From Inia geoffrensis (Eukaryota > Chordata > Mammalia > Artiodactyla > Iniidae): a stretch of DNA of 64,000 bases. The translations under genes and the position numbers were made by a program. The notes under the pieces were generated by a model, which saw nothing but the letters and a program-made list of their open reading frames with translations, ran no database searches and was not told where the DNA came from. Positions 21,161 to 35,109 of the stretch are shown here, one piece after another (the stretch's first letter is position 1; the number at the start of each line of letters is the position of its first letter). The stretch is taken from contig CM070904.1 in NCBI GenBank assembly GCA_036417435.1, positions 58,432,408 to 58,496,407 of the forward strand, read 5' to 3'.

Positions 21161-23410
21161 TTATGTGAAAAAGCATGTAGAAAAAGAGAAATTAAGAACT
21201 TTTCAAAAAACCAATATGACAGAAATGAATATAGGTCTCCCATGATTATAGTTGGCATGCTTTATTTATATAAACTTTCAACAACAGTATTAATTTGATA
21301 ACATTTATTTTTCAACACACTTTGAATTCCGGTTCATTTTTTTGAATGTTAGGCATCAAGACTGAACTCTATTAATTATTCAAAGACTATGTCATCCAGT
21401 AAGATTCTCACCAATCTGGAAAATGACAATTTGGTACAAAACAGCTGTAAGTAGAAAGAGTGAGAGAAGACACAAAACTCAATATTTATATCCTATTACA
21501 GTTTTGTGAACTTTGAATTGAATTTCTGAAGAAAAGCAGCTCAGTTTTGCATTATCTGGAAACTGTCCAAAAGGAAACCTCAGCAGCCTGTGATTTCTAA
21601 AGGCCACACAAAAGCCCAGCTCTAATGACGAACACTAAACCTCCACTCCTTCTGTTTCTTGGCCTACTGTCACCGATGGCTTTTTAAATGATTACAAAAG
21701 TCACAACTGCACAACTCTCAGGGAAAAAAAAGTACTGCTAAAATCAAGTGTATAGCCCTCATTTATATAGATTAGAAATATCAAAATTCTTTAAAGCTAT
21801 TTCTCATCCCTGTAAACATAGCATCACCTAAAAGCTAGCAATCTAAGAAAATTGTATCATTTTTTAGCATTTTCATGGTACAAAAGTGCTCTTATATGGC
21901 TGGCAATCTGAAAGATGGATTATTTATAAAAAGAACTTCAACTGGAAGTCAGCAAATTTGGAGTCCATAATCACAATAATGACCAGCTTGCTTACCCTTA
22001 TCCCTCACTTCTTTGTTTTCCTTAAAAAGAAGGAAACATGCTAATTAAAATTAAATATTCAAATTAAACACCTTACATAAGAAATATATAGGTCTGATTG
22101 GGGAACAGGAAAGGTTGAGTAGAAGGGAGAGAGTACTGATAACCAAATCTTTGTGTGCACCATATAAAAAACAGAAAATCAAGCAATGCCAAACCCAATG
22201 TCTGCAAGCTACATAATAACAGTGCTATCCCCCTTCACTTTTTTGGAAAGAAACTGGAGTCTTCTTAGTTATTTAAATGCTTACAGGCAAACATTTTATG
22301 GCAAAGTAGGTTTTCAGCTAGAAAAATCTAAAATTATTTAGATTTTTGGAATATGAAAAAATTTGAAGTAATCTAGAATGTACCAATGCAGAAGCTCTGA
22401 AATTCTTTCATACAGTTTATTCATTTTCCTAGTTTTTTTGAAAATCCCAACTAGTCCCAGGCAAAAATTTGAATTAATTCACCTCACTGATTAATATTTT
22501 GTATAATATTTATAATTTATAGAGTGATGAGACTTTGGGTAAATGACCCGTAAGGTACCATCAGATTTAAGTCCTAGAACATTTACTTAAAGCAATAAAG
22601 TTGGAAGAATCTGAACTTCACTCCCAGTAGAATTCTTGCTTAAAAATAAGAAATGCTTCTTCCTCTTTTTCTCTCTCTTATAAAATCCACTCTTAAAGCC
22701 ACTTTGCTTTGTTAACTTTCATAGCATGGATTCTCACTACAGCCTTCAACACCTGAAAAATTAGCGGAAGAATTTGACTGATTATAGAGGCTGTTTTCCT
22801 TGTTCCACAGCTTGTTCTAAAAGGGATACTCAGCAGAACTTGCATTTTTTTCTTTCATTTTGTGCTGTCTGCATGAGTAATTACCTCCCTGATTTCTGAG
22901 ATGCAATTGAGTAGCTTCCACATTAGAAAAATCTAAAGATTGATAGAGCCATCGCTCCTAAAGGATTAGTTCGCTTCTATAATTCCATGGAGTAGGTCAT
23001 TCCAATAGCAAAATGCTACAAAGTTTAATTTCTCCTGTTTTTGAAAGCCAGATATTGTTACCAATTTCAGGGAAACTGGAAAGGTCCCATGGGTCTTTTA
23101 AACAGGTAATGGTCTTTAAAATTCCCGAGGGGCTCTCTCCTGCCCTCATGGCATGTGTCATCCCAGAAAATGGTTTTGTGATAACCAAAGTGTAGAGTTC
23201 ACTTTCTTGAAAAATAAAGCTTATGACAATTAATTTACTCATTTGTTAATTACAGTTTCTAAATACCTCTACTGGTACATTCAAAGCAAGCTGAAATCAA
23301 CTGTGCAAACCCCTTAGCAGTATTTGAACTACGAAGAAGCTTATAACCTGGTTCAGTGACGAAGAAGTACTTCTTCTAATAGAACAGGTGTCATTACCGA
23401 ATGAGTTAGC
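21161..23410. other. Repeat-free sequence, candidate noncoding function
   Basis: About 2.2 kb in which I recognise no repeat. Stretches 21540-21720 and 22720-22960 are non-simple and repeat-free, so they are reasonable candidates for conserved noncoding sequence. Nothing in the sequence alone shows conservation. The complementary frames at 22997-23242 are unconvincing as exons. Confidence 0.35.
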
Positions 23411-23790
23411 CTGCCTTAGTCTGCTTGGGCTGCTGTAACAAAATGCCATAGATTAGGTGGCTTAAACAACAGAAATGTATTTTCTCACAGTCTGGAGGCT
23501 GGAATTCTGAGATCAGGATACCAGCATGGTCTGGCTCTTGTGAGAATTCTTTTCTGGCTTGCAGATAGCTGCCTTATGACTGTGTCCTCACATGGCAGAG
23601 AGAGAGCAATCTCTGGTGCCTCTTCCTCTTTTGTGAAGACACCAATTCTTGCAGATCAGAACTCCACCCTTATGACCTCATTAAGCCTTAGTCACCTCTT
23701 GAAAGCCCTATGTTCAGCACACATACATGAGGGGTTGGTGCTTCAACATATAAATTTGGAGGGGACACATTCAGTCCACAGCATAGCCCA
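23411..23790 (-). repeat. MLT1-type LTR (ERVL-MaLR), antisense
   Basis: Reads as a reversed LTR: 'ttagtctgcttgggctgctgtaacaaaatgcc', 'tggcttaaacaacagaaatgtattttctcacag', 'tggaggctggaattctgagatcagg', 'cacatggcagagagag', 'cttatgacctcattaagcc', ending 'ggggacacattcagtccacagca'. Nearly full length, with no adjoining internal region, so probably a solo LTR. The plus frame 23540-23800 is an artefact. Confidence 0.85.
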
Positions 23791-26700
23791 AAGAAAATAA
23801 AGAGCCAATGAATTCTCACACATTTAGATGTTCAAAAACTACAAAATTCCAAACTCATGTTATGTGTGGAATCTGTTGCACTTTAGTTCTGCCTTTTTTT
23901 CTTTTTTCTTTTTTTTTTAACTAATCAGTCTGGTGGTCCCTTATATCAGGCAGGTATCTGGCGTGTATATTATAGAGATTGCAAAAACCATTACAAATAA
24001 AATTATTTGTAGCTAGCCAAAGAAAACAGAATCAAGTTTTGTTTACTCCCCAGTACTTTTCAAGTTAGCTCACTTATTATATTCACAAGCTTATTTAATT
24101 TGTTGCAGATGTTCACGGGAAGGTTTTATAAGCATCCACTGTCAGAATATTTTTTCATAAAATCCATTTTCCAAATGTCTGAATAATGACAAAAGACCTC
24201 CTAGCAGAATATTAAGCCAGGAAATTCATCTAAACATCACAAGTGTAATCATAAGTGGTATAAGCTGTAGTTGCTGTCTGATTAATTTTGGCTCAGTATA
24301 ATGTTGTTGGAATGACTATATTTGACTCAATTTTTTTTCTCTTACTTAAAAGTCAACACCAAAGCAGAGAGGGCACAGGAAGAAGTGGTGGCCTCTTAAA
24401 TTCTTAATGAAATCAAAAAGTTTAGATTTCAGGTCACCTTGCAAATATGTCCTGTTTTCTTCTATCAATATTGAAAAATAGACTCATACTTTCCATATAT
24501 AACAGTAGAGTTTTATTTAAATATTTATTTTCAGTCTATTTATATAGTCTGGGGTATTTGTTTTTTAAAATTTTTCTGTTATACTATTTATTCTTGGCTT
24601 TTAAAATTAGTTCTGCTCCTTAGTCGGTTTAACTGAGACGCAAGATCTTTGTAAGTTAGCTGCACATTCAGTAAATTGAAATTCAACCTCCCAAGACAAA
24701 CCACAGATGCTCTACATATTTAGCACAGTGCTTCTAACCAGCTGTACTAATCTGGGCAGTAACACTGCCCTGTGGCTAAACATCTGGACAGAGCTAGAAA
24801 CCAGAATAATAAGTAGTTTTAGAATTCTATCAGACAGATGACTACAGGTGACATCACAAAATGTAAAAGCAAAAAAAGTAAAAATATATATCTGTAGCCA
24901 AATATGGTACTATAACTTGAAAGACAGATCATGCAAATTTCACATTACTGCTGTCAACAAATTTGACTTAAAACAACATTTTCCATTTTATAACTAGCTG
25001 TCCAATCACACGTACAAAATCTTAAATTTCAAACAGAGATGAGTTTGTACAGTTATGAAAATTGCACCACATTTTGAAGAGGTGAAGGTACTAGCTCTCT
25101 TACCATTTAGTACTTGTGCCAGGAATAAAGTTAAATTCCCTAGAGAGAATCATGTCAAAAAAATATTCCCATGCCCTAATCCTGCCCACTGCATTAAGAC
25201 ACCATTGGATTCACCACAAGAACGGTGAGAAAGAGTTGCTTACTTTTGAAGATTCTATCAGGGAGGCATATTGTTCTATCTGTATAGAAATTGCTACGAT
25301 AGTTGACATTATCTGTTTTCACTTTAACATGGTTGGAAGTTGAAAACACTTGCACCACTTCCTTTGGGTACCAGAATTCCAGGATAATCAAACAATTTTA
25401 ACATCTATGTCCCCAGGGTAGATTTAGGAATTTTGATGATATGAAGCAAGAATAAAGAATATCTTGTGCCTAATGGCAGATTTCCATTGAAATAGATAGG
25501 AAGTCAGAGACTATGGTTATCTGATAAACATATTTCTTCTAGACAGAGATTAATTGGAAAAATCTTCCTCAGTTTCAGATCAGAAACTAGGGACAACCAA
25601 GTAGATACAACACTCAAATAATTTGAGCCTAAAATTGACCTAACTAATGCGCAGAATTATTGAAAACTTTAGTTTGACTCTGCAGGAAGACCAAACATTC
25701 AGAAAACTGTTTTTTGTTTTCCCTCCATGCCAACTCATAACTCACTAATTAAAATCTCTAGGTGATCTGAGAAAAAAATATTACTAAAAAAATTTTTTTA
25801 GATTTGTCATTCCATGATTAGGCATAAACATTTACACTTCAGAGTTCTTTTTCATCCTTTCAATGTTATTTCAAATATATATAGAAAGTAACTGAGCATT
25901 TTAAAAGCTTTCTTATAGAAATAAACATCCATGGAGGACAATATTGTTCTTTAAGCTATTAGGCCAGAATTTGTTTTCCTACCTTAACTTTACAGAAGAT
26001 TTTATCTCCTATATATTCATATGAAAAGGGTGTTTTCATAAAAATAAAATTTGAGCGAGGTTTGACATTTTTATTGTCCTCTCCATTGCAGAATAAAGTC
26101 AAGTGTGTGCGATTAAGAGCTCACAATATCATTGTAGCTGAAATCTATACACCAGAAATTTACCATTTGATAAAGAGTGAGGGAAGACTATTAACACCGG
26201 TAGTTTCCTGAGCATCATTTTCACAGTAATAAAAAAGTAAATACGTTTCTTAAAATTTGTTCGGAAAGGTATCAAATGAGGAAAAAGTATTTTCTCATTC
26301 TAATATTCAGTGTCTTGACTGAAAGACAGCCCAGGATTTGGGAAGTAAAAGAGTCATAAAGAGACTTTCGAGAGATGGAGGAAGATGCTGAGTTCAGCTC
26401 CCCTCATGAACACACATCAAAACTACTATTAATTAATTTGGAATAAGAAGATAAGCAAAGTATTAAAGGAAGGGGGAAAAGCACAAAAAATAAATTACAT
26501 TTGTCTTTTATTTTGTGCCTATGTGCAACTTCAGAACAGAATTTCTAGAAATACTAATAGATTATGTTCCAAAAGCCTGTTTATAATGTCATTTATTTAC
26601 GAGCCTTTAGTGACACTATTGTCAACAGTTGAAAGTGGGCAGAGTTGAAACATTATTTTTCCCCACTGTGTTTACATTTAAGAAAGTATATAAATTTAAA

Positions 26701-27000
26701 CTTAGAACAGAGGCCTCTGTTTGCGGTCCAGAGGCACGTGCCATGTCTGGGTCTCACTGCAGGAAAATGAGATTGTACCACAGGTCTCTTGGCCCTGGGT
26801 TTGAAAGAATGACAGCAGCTCCTGTGCCCTGTCAAAGCAGCTGGCCATTTTGAGTGCTCTTCTCCACACCTCCTTGTTCCATGTTCTTCAGAAAACGGAG
26901 CTTGCTTTCTGAAGCATATCAATTGTTTCCCCATGATCAAACTTATGATAAATGTGTAGGGACAAAAAACAGTAGCTCCTGGCAAGGTTAATATGCATCT
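23791..27000. other. Repeat-poor sequence
   Basis: About 3.2 kb in which I recognise no repeat family apart from pyrimidine and T runs near 23895-23920. 26700-26870 is richer in G and C than its flanks. The opposed frames there (plus 26629-26853, minus 26653-26985) share no recognisable domain and are probably chance. Confidence 0.35.
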
Positions 27001-30000
27001 TTCTCCTTGAAGATTTTTTTCTTCTTCACATCACAGATAGGCAGTCAGTTTTGTGTGCTCTTGCCTTAGGAATTTTGACCTGTATAGATGGAGTCAAAGA
27101 CAGGAGGAGATAAGAGCAAGGGTTCAAGAGTGGGAGCTTTGAGGAAGAAAGCTTGACTACAAAGTCAAGGAGAATCTCTAAGTTAGGTAACAGGACTTGT
27201 TTGTTACCCCTGGAGTGGCAGTGACCATGTGGATATATGCAGAATAACTAAGAAGATCAGATACTAACCACTGGAGTCCCAGGCTCACAGGGTCCCTATG
27301 TTCAAAGGATAACAAAATATTTGAAGAGCCTTCAGACTGAAAGGGGCATCTCTAAAGTTACCAGTATAACCCCTGACTGTGACTCTTAAAGGCCTCCTAT
27401 ATCTTAGTTCTAGGCGTGACCTTCACTGAAGCGTTCATGGAGAGTCCTAATTAGTATTAAGGTTAAATTTGCAAACAATCTTGCAAGAGGGGAACCCCAG
27501 AGTCAGATTTAGGTGGGTTTTAAAAAAATAAAGGAAAATGTTATCTTTTGCATACTGAGTTTGAGAGCTAAAAATCTGTAAAGCATTAAAGCAACATTTT
27601 CTGTAGAAATTCTGAAGGAAAACAGTGTCCTGTGACCTTGGAAATCCAAGCAGAAATGACAAGAGAGAAAAAGTAAGCTATAGGAATAGAATTAGAAAAA
27701 ATGCCCTTGGCTAAGACAGAGCAACAGAAAGACCAGAAATTGAGAAAAGAATGACTCTTTTTGAGAAAAGTTTCAGAGAGAGCATTGTTTTGAGAGTAAA
27801 TTTTTATACCTTAAATACAAATCTAACTATAGTTCCTACATGCGTAAAAGGCAGAAAACCTATTGTATTACATTATTCTTTTCAACAAAGCTGCCCATTG
27901 TAAGTGTTATCATGGAGAGTGAGAAATAGTCCATATCTAAGAAAATGTTAAGACAGGAAGAGTAAGGTTACTTTTAAAATGAGATGTAGATATTTTAATA
28001 GATAATTTTGACAGTAAAGTATTCACTGGCCCTATATGATCAGATGTCTATTGTGTCAGAATTGTGGGAATAAAAATAGAGGGAGATATGGTCCTGTTCT
28101 TGGGTATCTCAAACAAAATCTATGAATGAACAACTTGAAAACAATACATCTATCTAAATGACAGCATATGTGGTAGATATTACAAACTAGTGCTCTCGGC
28201 ATTCAGAGAAAGAGAAAACTGATATGGCAAGCAAATCTTCCCAAAAGATAGGGAAAGAATAGAGAAGAAGAAATTCAGGCTGTAGAGAGATCTTGCTAAA
28301 TGTATATTTTCTATTAGGCTGACTTTAACAATTGATAAGTAGTGTCACTATATTCAACATCAAAGTAAAATAAAAATAGTTGAAATAGAATCATTAATCG
28401 GATTCATAATATGTCATTATTTGCAAAATAAAGAAAGCTAATAGTAATTATATTACATGTGGTTTTAGGCATCAAATGTACATTAATTAACACAGTAAAT
28501 ATGAAAACTTAAATTTATGAATGCCCATGGAGAGATAAAATGATCAAGTCTTAGTGTGCTAAATCTCTCCTCCATTTTACTCCCAACACTTCCTGTCATT
28601 CACTAAAACGCAGGGTATGACTCCTCATAATATAACATAAGCAAATAAAAAACATCCCATCACCAGAGATTCTCTCAATCTCTTAAGCTTCTGCTGTGAG
28701 AAAAGAGCAATTGAACAGATTTTACTCAGCTCATCATGAGTCTTCTAGGTAAACTCTGAGAGTTTGGTAACATGATAAAAATCCACTCCCCAGTGGGAAG
28801 TCTAGTTGACTACACTAGCTAGACAGGGAGCTCTAATGATTATTAAGCATGTCTTATAAAAAGGTCCAAAGTCGTTGGAAAATTCTTTGTTTTTTTTCTC
28901 ACTTAAGTGGCACACAAGGAGTAAAAACCTACAAAACCCATTGAACATAGTTCTTATTAACCAACATTAACTGCCTGCTCTGGGAATTGAGTCCTGGTTC
29001 TCAAAAGCAAATAATAAAAAGCAAATTTCATCTCACAGGGATTTTTTTTTTTGGTTGGGTTTGTAAGTGTAGGAAGATTAAACAAAATGGCCTTAAAGGC
29101 TACAAATGTCCAACAGAGAAGGCTTGCTTCCTAGGATTCAAATCTATTGCAAAAACTACCTGTTTTTTCAGACAGCTTTCTTCTGATCTCTATAAACTGG
29201 CAGCTTTCCCTTACTCTCCCATTGCACACCAACCTTTTATTAGAACTCCAATTAGTTTCATTGTTTAACTAAGTGAAGAAAAATCTCCCCTATCATTGCA
29301 GTTAAATCTCAGAAAAAGCATTCATGTTATTTTGATAATTGGTATATGTGATTTTTCAGTACTTATATGAAATATATTAAAGAAATTTAGACATTATAAG
29401 AAGATACATTCTGATGGAATTCCCTGTGGTGTCAGTTCACTGACATGTAATATAATAACAAATATGAAATCTAGTTGGCATTATTAGACCTCAAAAATGG
29501 ACTGCTAGAGTAACTGCTTATATTCTTGCTCCATTATTAACTTAATTATCATGAGAGAGTTAATTGTTAAAGTCAACCAATTATTATGAAATAGTAAAGT
29601 GGGCTAACCCATATGATCGTCAACTTGGTTTTCTGTAATTTTCATACTCAGGAAGCAAACCTTTAAGGACCAGATTTCAGCAATCTAGTTCAAGTCTAGA
29701 AACTGGATTAATCAACATATGTGCTGAGATGCAATTTCTTTTCATTTTTTCTTCCTAGTTCTTTGTTTTGTTTACCATCTAATTACCAATTCTGATCCTT
29801 AACAGAAATTAATTAATAAAATTTTAGGCATAAGCAATTAGAAATTTATAAAATAAAAAACAGAGTAACTCTACTGAATACCTTTAAACACATGCCTTCA
29901 TCTTGTTCACCCTAGCAAGACCTCCTATAAGTTCTAAGTCTCACTACAGAAAAATGCTTCATATTTTCACAGCCATCAAGTTATCCATATTGACCTGAAA

Positions 30001-31404
30001 GTAAATTGCTCTATTACGCTCATAAAAATCCTAACAAAGAAAGCTGTCAGTAGTTATATCAGGAATTTCAAACTCAAATGCCTACTCAGGCCAGAAAGCT
30101 AATTAAAATGAGTAAAGTTTTCCAGGGGTAGACCATCATTATACTGGACAAATATGACATCCATCTAAAAGAAGCAGACACCACTCAGCAATAGCTTATT
30201 GTTTCCGGAAAGGCATTGAGCCCAGACCAGCTAAATCATTTGACGTTCCAAGGGAAACCAGTATTGCAGATTTTTTTGGGAAAAAAACAAAAAACCCCTC
30301 ATGATTTTAAAATTTTGGCATCAATTTAAACATTTTTAAAACACTATGAAAGTCAAAATAAATAAATCTGCTGCTTGGATTAGCCCATTTTGGACCTCTA
30401 AATTAAATAACAATGCACTTCGGCTGGAAAAAGGTCATATTTGACTCTTAAATGCCATTATAGACTATTATCATTCCTATCCTTTTTCCTTTTAGAAAGC
30501 TGTCATATCCTTTTTTATTTTATGTATCTTTTCACCATTTAATTCACAATGAAACATAAGTGAATTAGAGTTAAGAAGGATAATGGTAGGGGATGCTCAT
30601 ATGCACAGTAGTAAGAGCAGTTAAATGCTTTTTTAGCCAAATTATCTTCTATTACTTTAGGTTTTTCCACTCTGACCCTAAAGTAAACCCTCAAGGGAAG
30701 TATAGATTCCTACTGTCTCTTGTTAACTGAGCAGAATTAAAACTCAGTGTTCCATCCATACAACTAGGAAGGCAATTCAAAACCACTAGCATATCTCAAT
30801 AAAACTGGAACCAAACAAAAACCAAAACAAACAAATACATACATACATACCCCAGGATATCAGTTGGAAAACTTTTGAATTCTTATCTCTACTATCATTC
30901 AGAACCTATATATGGACATTTACAAATCTGATCTATGGATCTAGTGTGTAAGATGCCCAGATATCAATCCAGCTTTCTAAGCAGCCCTTTCTACTGTCTG
31001 ACAAGACAATAGGTCGTGGGACAGCAAGCCCCTTAATAAATGCTCAGGATTTTGATTACAAAAATAATGATATTTTCTTGATAAGAAAGGGTCAAACACA
31101 GCAGAAGAATTGTTTTATTATAATGGAAGAATTAATAAATAATTTGGGTCACATTGTGATTTCTCCATTAGACATATGATCGAACTGATTCACTTAAGAA
31201 AAACCTTTTATCTTTCGCTGGGGAGTCATGGGAATCATGGCATTACCAAGAATTAAGAGACACAAGAACTGAAATCATTCACTAACTAAGAGAAAGAGGT
31301 GAATGTGCTACTGCCAGGTCACTGCCCATTATAATTAAGAGAAAGCATACAACATTCTCTATTTGTATCTGACAAAATGTAAGAACTTAATGAGGAATTA
31401 TTGA
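27001..31404. other. Repeat-poor sequence
   Basis: About 4.4 kb without a clear repeat or exon. 28070-28280 faintly resembles the ancient repeat at 1653-2330 ('ggtcctgttcttgggtatctc', 'ggtagatattacaaactagtgc'). A short (CATA)n lies near 30833-30850. Confidence 0.35.
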
Positions 31405-32455
31405 TTTATAAGAACAGAAAATTACAGACTAATAACCTTCATAAACATAGATGCAAAAATTCTTCGCAAATTCTTAACAAATTGAATTCGATAATCCATA
31501 AAAAGATTAAAATATCATGACAAAGTATAGTTTACCCCAGGAATGCAAGGTTTGTTTAACATTGGGAAATCAATGTAATTCACCATATTAACAGTAAAAA
31601 AAAGAAATGACATCTCAAGAAATACAGAAAATGCATTTGATAAAGCACAACACTCTTTCTGTTAAGAATTCTCAGTATGCAAAGGACAGAAGACACCTTC
31701 TTCAATATGATAAAAGGCATCTATTATGATTTAATATTTATAATTGATATTATAATTTAATAATAATGGAAACAACCTAAATGCTCATCCATGGGGTATT
31801 GATTGAATACATATGCTATATTCAAAGAAGCAACTACTCCCATTTGAACGTTAGCTGGATGTACTGACTAGATTTCAAATGATAGAATAAGGGAAGGGAA
31901 AAAGTGACTGCCACGCACTACCTTAATCAAGTAATCAAAGTTAACACCACCAGTGATAAGTCAAGTTGGTAACATGTCCCCCTGGTATGATGCAATGAGA
32001 GGGGCACCTCATCTCTGTGGTGTTCTTCCCCAAAACCCATAACCTCAGTCTAATCATCAGACAAACCCAACTTGATGGACATTCCACAAAATACCTAACC
32101 AGAACACCTTGAAAGTGCCAAGGTCATGAAAAAAGGAAAAACTAAGAGATCAGATGAGACTAAAGAGACATGATAACTAAATGCAATGTAGGATTTTTCA
32201 TGGGATCCTGGAACAGAAAAAGGACATTAGTGGAAAATCTAGTAAAATTCTAGTAAAGTCTGGAATTTAGTTAACAGTAATGCACCAATGTTGGTTTCTC
32301 GGTTTTGACAAATATACTACAGTAATATAAGATTTTAACCTTAGGGGAAACTGAATGATGGGTATATGGAAACCCTGAACTATTTTTGCAACTCTTCTAT
32401 AAATCTAATATGTTTTTCCAAAAAAAAGTTTTTTAAATTGTGGTAGAAAAGAGTG
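31405..32455 (+). mobile_element. Old L1M fragment: ORF2 RT piece and 3' UTR
   Basis: 31415-31720 follows the L1 RT region ('cagaaaattacagactaata', 'ataaacatagatgcaaaaattct', 'taccccaggaatgcaaggtttg', 'gaaaatgcatttgataaa'), much diverged. A jump follows to 'aataatggaaacaacctaaatgctcatccat' (31760-31792). After a gap comes an old L1ME-like 3' UTR: 'catgataactaaatgcaatgtagg', 'gggatcctggaacagaaaaaggacattag', 'ttttgcaactcttctataaatc'. Large internal deletions, no usable frame. Confidence 0.7.
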
Positions 32456-32794
32456 TGTGTAATATAATAACTTTGTGAGAAAAATAAGAACATAAATATA
32501 TTTTTCTTATTTTAAAAAAATGAAAAAGAAACACAGGAAAGATAAGCTAGAGGTTGATGACAATAGCTTCCTATAGGAAATGGGTAGGATTAGAGTGGAT
32601 GGATTATACAGGAGAGCAAGATTTCCTGAATATACCACTTTCTATGGTTCGATTTTTGAAGCATGTAAATGTCTTACATTTCTAAAATATAAAATTAAAA
32701 CAAAAAGAATAAAAACATTGAATACAAACAGAAAGAGTTGTCCTAAAGGTATACTTGCTGGATCACTTTGCTCTAAATCCTGAAAAAAACAGAA

Positions 32795-33345
32795 GAATTC
32801 AGAATGTAGGGTATCTTGCTGAACAACTGAACTGAACTCTTTAAAGGACCCGAAGTCAAGAGGAGCAGAGTGAGGCAGTGTGGGGTGGGAGGTAGGGTAG
32901 CTGTTCTTAGGGACACCAGAGAGACGTAACCATCAATTACAGTGTGTAAACCCTAATTGGATCCTCAATTAAAAGGAAAAAATCAGCTATACGAAACATT
33001 TTCAAGAAATGGGAAAATTTAGTATTTAGTGTGGTCTGTAGGGTGTTCTATAAGTAATGGTGATGTTCTTGGGTGTGATCATGGTGTGTTTGTCAGAAGA
33101 TGTCCCTGTTCTTGGCAGATGCACGCTGAAGTTTTTAGGCATGAGGTATCATGATGGCTGAAATCTACTTCCAAATGATTTGGCAAAAGGGGATTGTATG
33201 TCTATTTATAGAGCAAGAGGGATCTGACTTGGCAAGATGTTAACAGTTGGTAAATCTAGGTGTGGGATACACTGGTGTTCATTGTACTGTTTTTTCTAAG
33301 ATTCCTATAGGTTTGCAATTTTCCAAATACAAATTAGACTTCAAA
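32795..33345 (+). mobile_element. Ancient LINE 3' UTR-like repeat (probably L1M)
   Basis: 'aaaccctaattggatcctcaatt', 'tgttcttgggtgtgatcatggtgtg', 'gaagatgtccctgttcttggcagatgcacgctgaagtttttaggcatgaggtatcatgatgg', 'gatgttaacagttggtaaatctaggtgtgggatac' and 'tgtactgttttttctaagattcctataggtttgcaatttt' form the recognisable order of an old L1-type 3' end. The subfamily is uncertain. The plus frame 33247-33450 is not a gene. Confidence 0.6.
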
Positions 33346-33439
33346 GAGTCAGCTAACTGCCTTTTACCTTCTTTCCTTCTGATGAGCATTCTCCATCAGG
33401 CTAGGTACTCTGCAACTTTGTCATCTATTTTATATTCAT

Positions 33440-33550
33440 TTTATCTATAGTTATTGACCTATTTATATTTTCCATTTCTCTTATCAATTTTGCTAATTTG
33501 TATTCTAGGAGATCATCCATGTCATCAGTATTTTCAAATTCTTTAGCACC
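33440..33550 (-). mobile_element. Possible short L1 ORF2 fragment, antisense
   Basis: 'tatcaattttgctaatttgtattctaggagatcatccatgtcatc' resembles antisense L1M ORF2. Short and weak. Confidence 0.35.
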
Positions 33551-34448
33551 TCCCACATATTAAAAGTACATATATGGAGCATTGTATAAGTTAGGGACAT
33601 CTCACCCAAAGAAGGTTTCAGTTCCTTTCATATTTGTCGTTTTACTGTTTGACTTGTCACACGAAAGCTAACTATAGAGAGCCATAAGCAATATAGGCAA
33701 ACATATTCAATTCCAGTTTGTATATTATATATGCCCCTTGACTATACCAGTACTAGTTAGCTAGGAAAAAGTACTGGTCATAACCTTTTGATGTCAATAC
33801 TAGGAAAAGCGGAGTCTAATATCATTCACCATTAAATATACTAATGTATACTTATGATTTTAACCTCTCTTTTTCTTACATGCCTTCCTTTCTCACATAT
33901 TGGAAAGGACAGGATACAGAGAGCCAAATCCATACACATTGGTCCCAGGTCAGTGATACTGCTGAGATGCCGGGCAGAAGCAAAGGCTAATCACACAGCA
34001 GGGAAAGATTTCCTTAAATGCAAGATGTTTTTCTAAGTACAGCATGGCATTTGGGGAGACTTTTTCTAACCGTGTCTCTTTCTTCTCTTTACATTCATTC
34101 TCTATACAGTAAATATTGAAGACTTGCTATCTGAGTTATAAAGAAATTGAAAACAATATTTTTTACTTCTCTGTCTTAAAATATTAAATCTTAAAACCTT
34201 GCCAAATGGGTACTTTAATGCCAGCTCATGCTCCCATAAATAATACAAAATAAATATTCACCCAGAATTTTTAATGTCCTTGATATGATACCCTAATAAT
34301 CATCTCAAGATGATTTAAGAATTTAGAGAGCTGAATTATAATTACAAGTAGATGTTTCTCTTATATTTTAGCTCTTTTTAATTTTTAATAGAGGATGATA
34401 ATTTAAAGAGTTCTAAAGGTGTAATTGGGGAACTAAAATCTCATACTA
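33551..34448. other. Unassigned sequence
   Basis: About 900 bases with nothing recognised. Confidence 0.4.
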
Positions 34449-34645
34449 GGGTTAGTGGCTAAGTGCATGGACCTTCTGTGCTAAACTCCTAACTCTGCTA
34501 CTTCATAGCCATGTGGTGCTGGGAATGTCACTTTACCTCTTGGCCCTGATTTCCTCATCTCTAGGACAGGGTGAGCAAATACCTATAACATGGGATTATA
34601 ATAAAAATAAAATGAAAGTTGGAAACAAGGTGAACGAAGCAGAAA
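34449..34645 (+). repeat. MIR SINE
   Basis: 'agtggctaagtgcatggacc', 'ctaactctgctacttcatagccatgtgg', 'cctgatttcctcatctctaggacaggg' and 'acctataacatgggatta' follow the MIR consensus order. Confidence 0.8.
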
Positions 34646-34784
34646 ATAAACCAATGCTGGATAAATTATAACGAGCATATTTTAAAACTTATCTCCCAGG
34701 AGAAAAAAAGGAAAAAATGTCAGAAGACAGAAACAAAAGGGGAAATGAAGCCAGAGGAATAATGCCACGTCTGGTTCTGCCATA

Positions 34785-35109
34785 GCTTTTTTTTCAAAAA
34801 TTTTTTATCCTTATACAATTTTTAAAGGTTACTTTCCATTTACAGTTATTACAAAATACTGACTATATTCCCCATGTTGTACAATACATCCTTGAGACTA
34901 TCTTACAGCCAATAGTTTGTATCTCCCACACCGCCACCCCTAATACTGCCCTCCCCTTCTCCCCACTGGTAACCACTAGTTTGTTCTCTATCTGTGAGTC
35001 TGTTTCTTTTTGTTATATTCATTAGTTTGTTGTATTTTTTTAGATTCCACATATAAGTGATATCATACAGTATTTATCTTTCTCTGTCTGACTTATTTCA
35101 CTTAGCATA
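34785..35109 (-). mobile_element. 5'-truncated L1 3' end, antisense, with 10-bp target duplication
   Basis: On the minus strand this is a cetartiodactyl L1 3' UTR and tail: the plus strand begins with the reversed A tail ('ctttttttt') and includes 'catgttgtacaatacatcc', 'ccccactggtaaccactagtttgttctctatc', 'ttagattccacatataagtgatatcatacag' and 'gacttatttcacttagcat'. 'ttctgccata' occurs at 34775-34784 and 35110-35119 as the target duplication. Confidence 0.85.
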
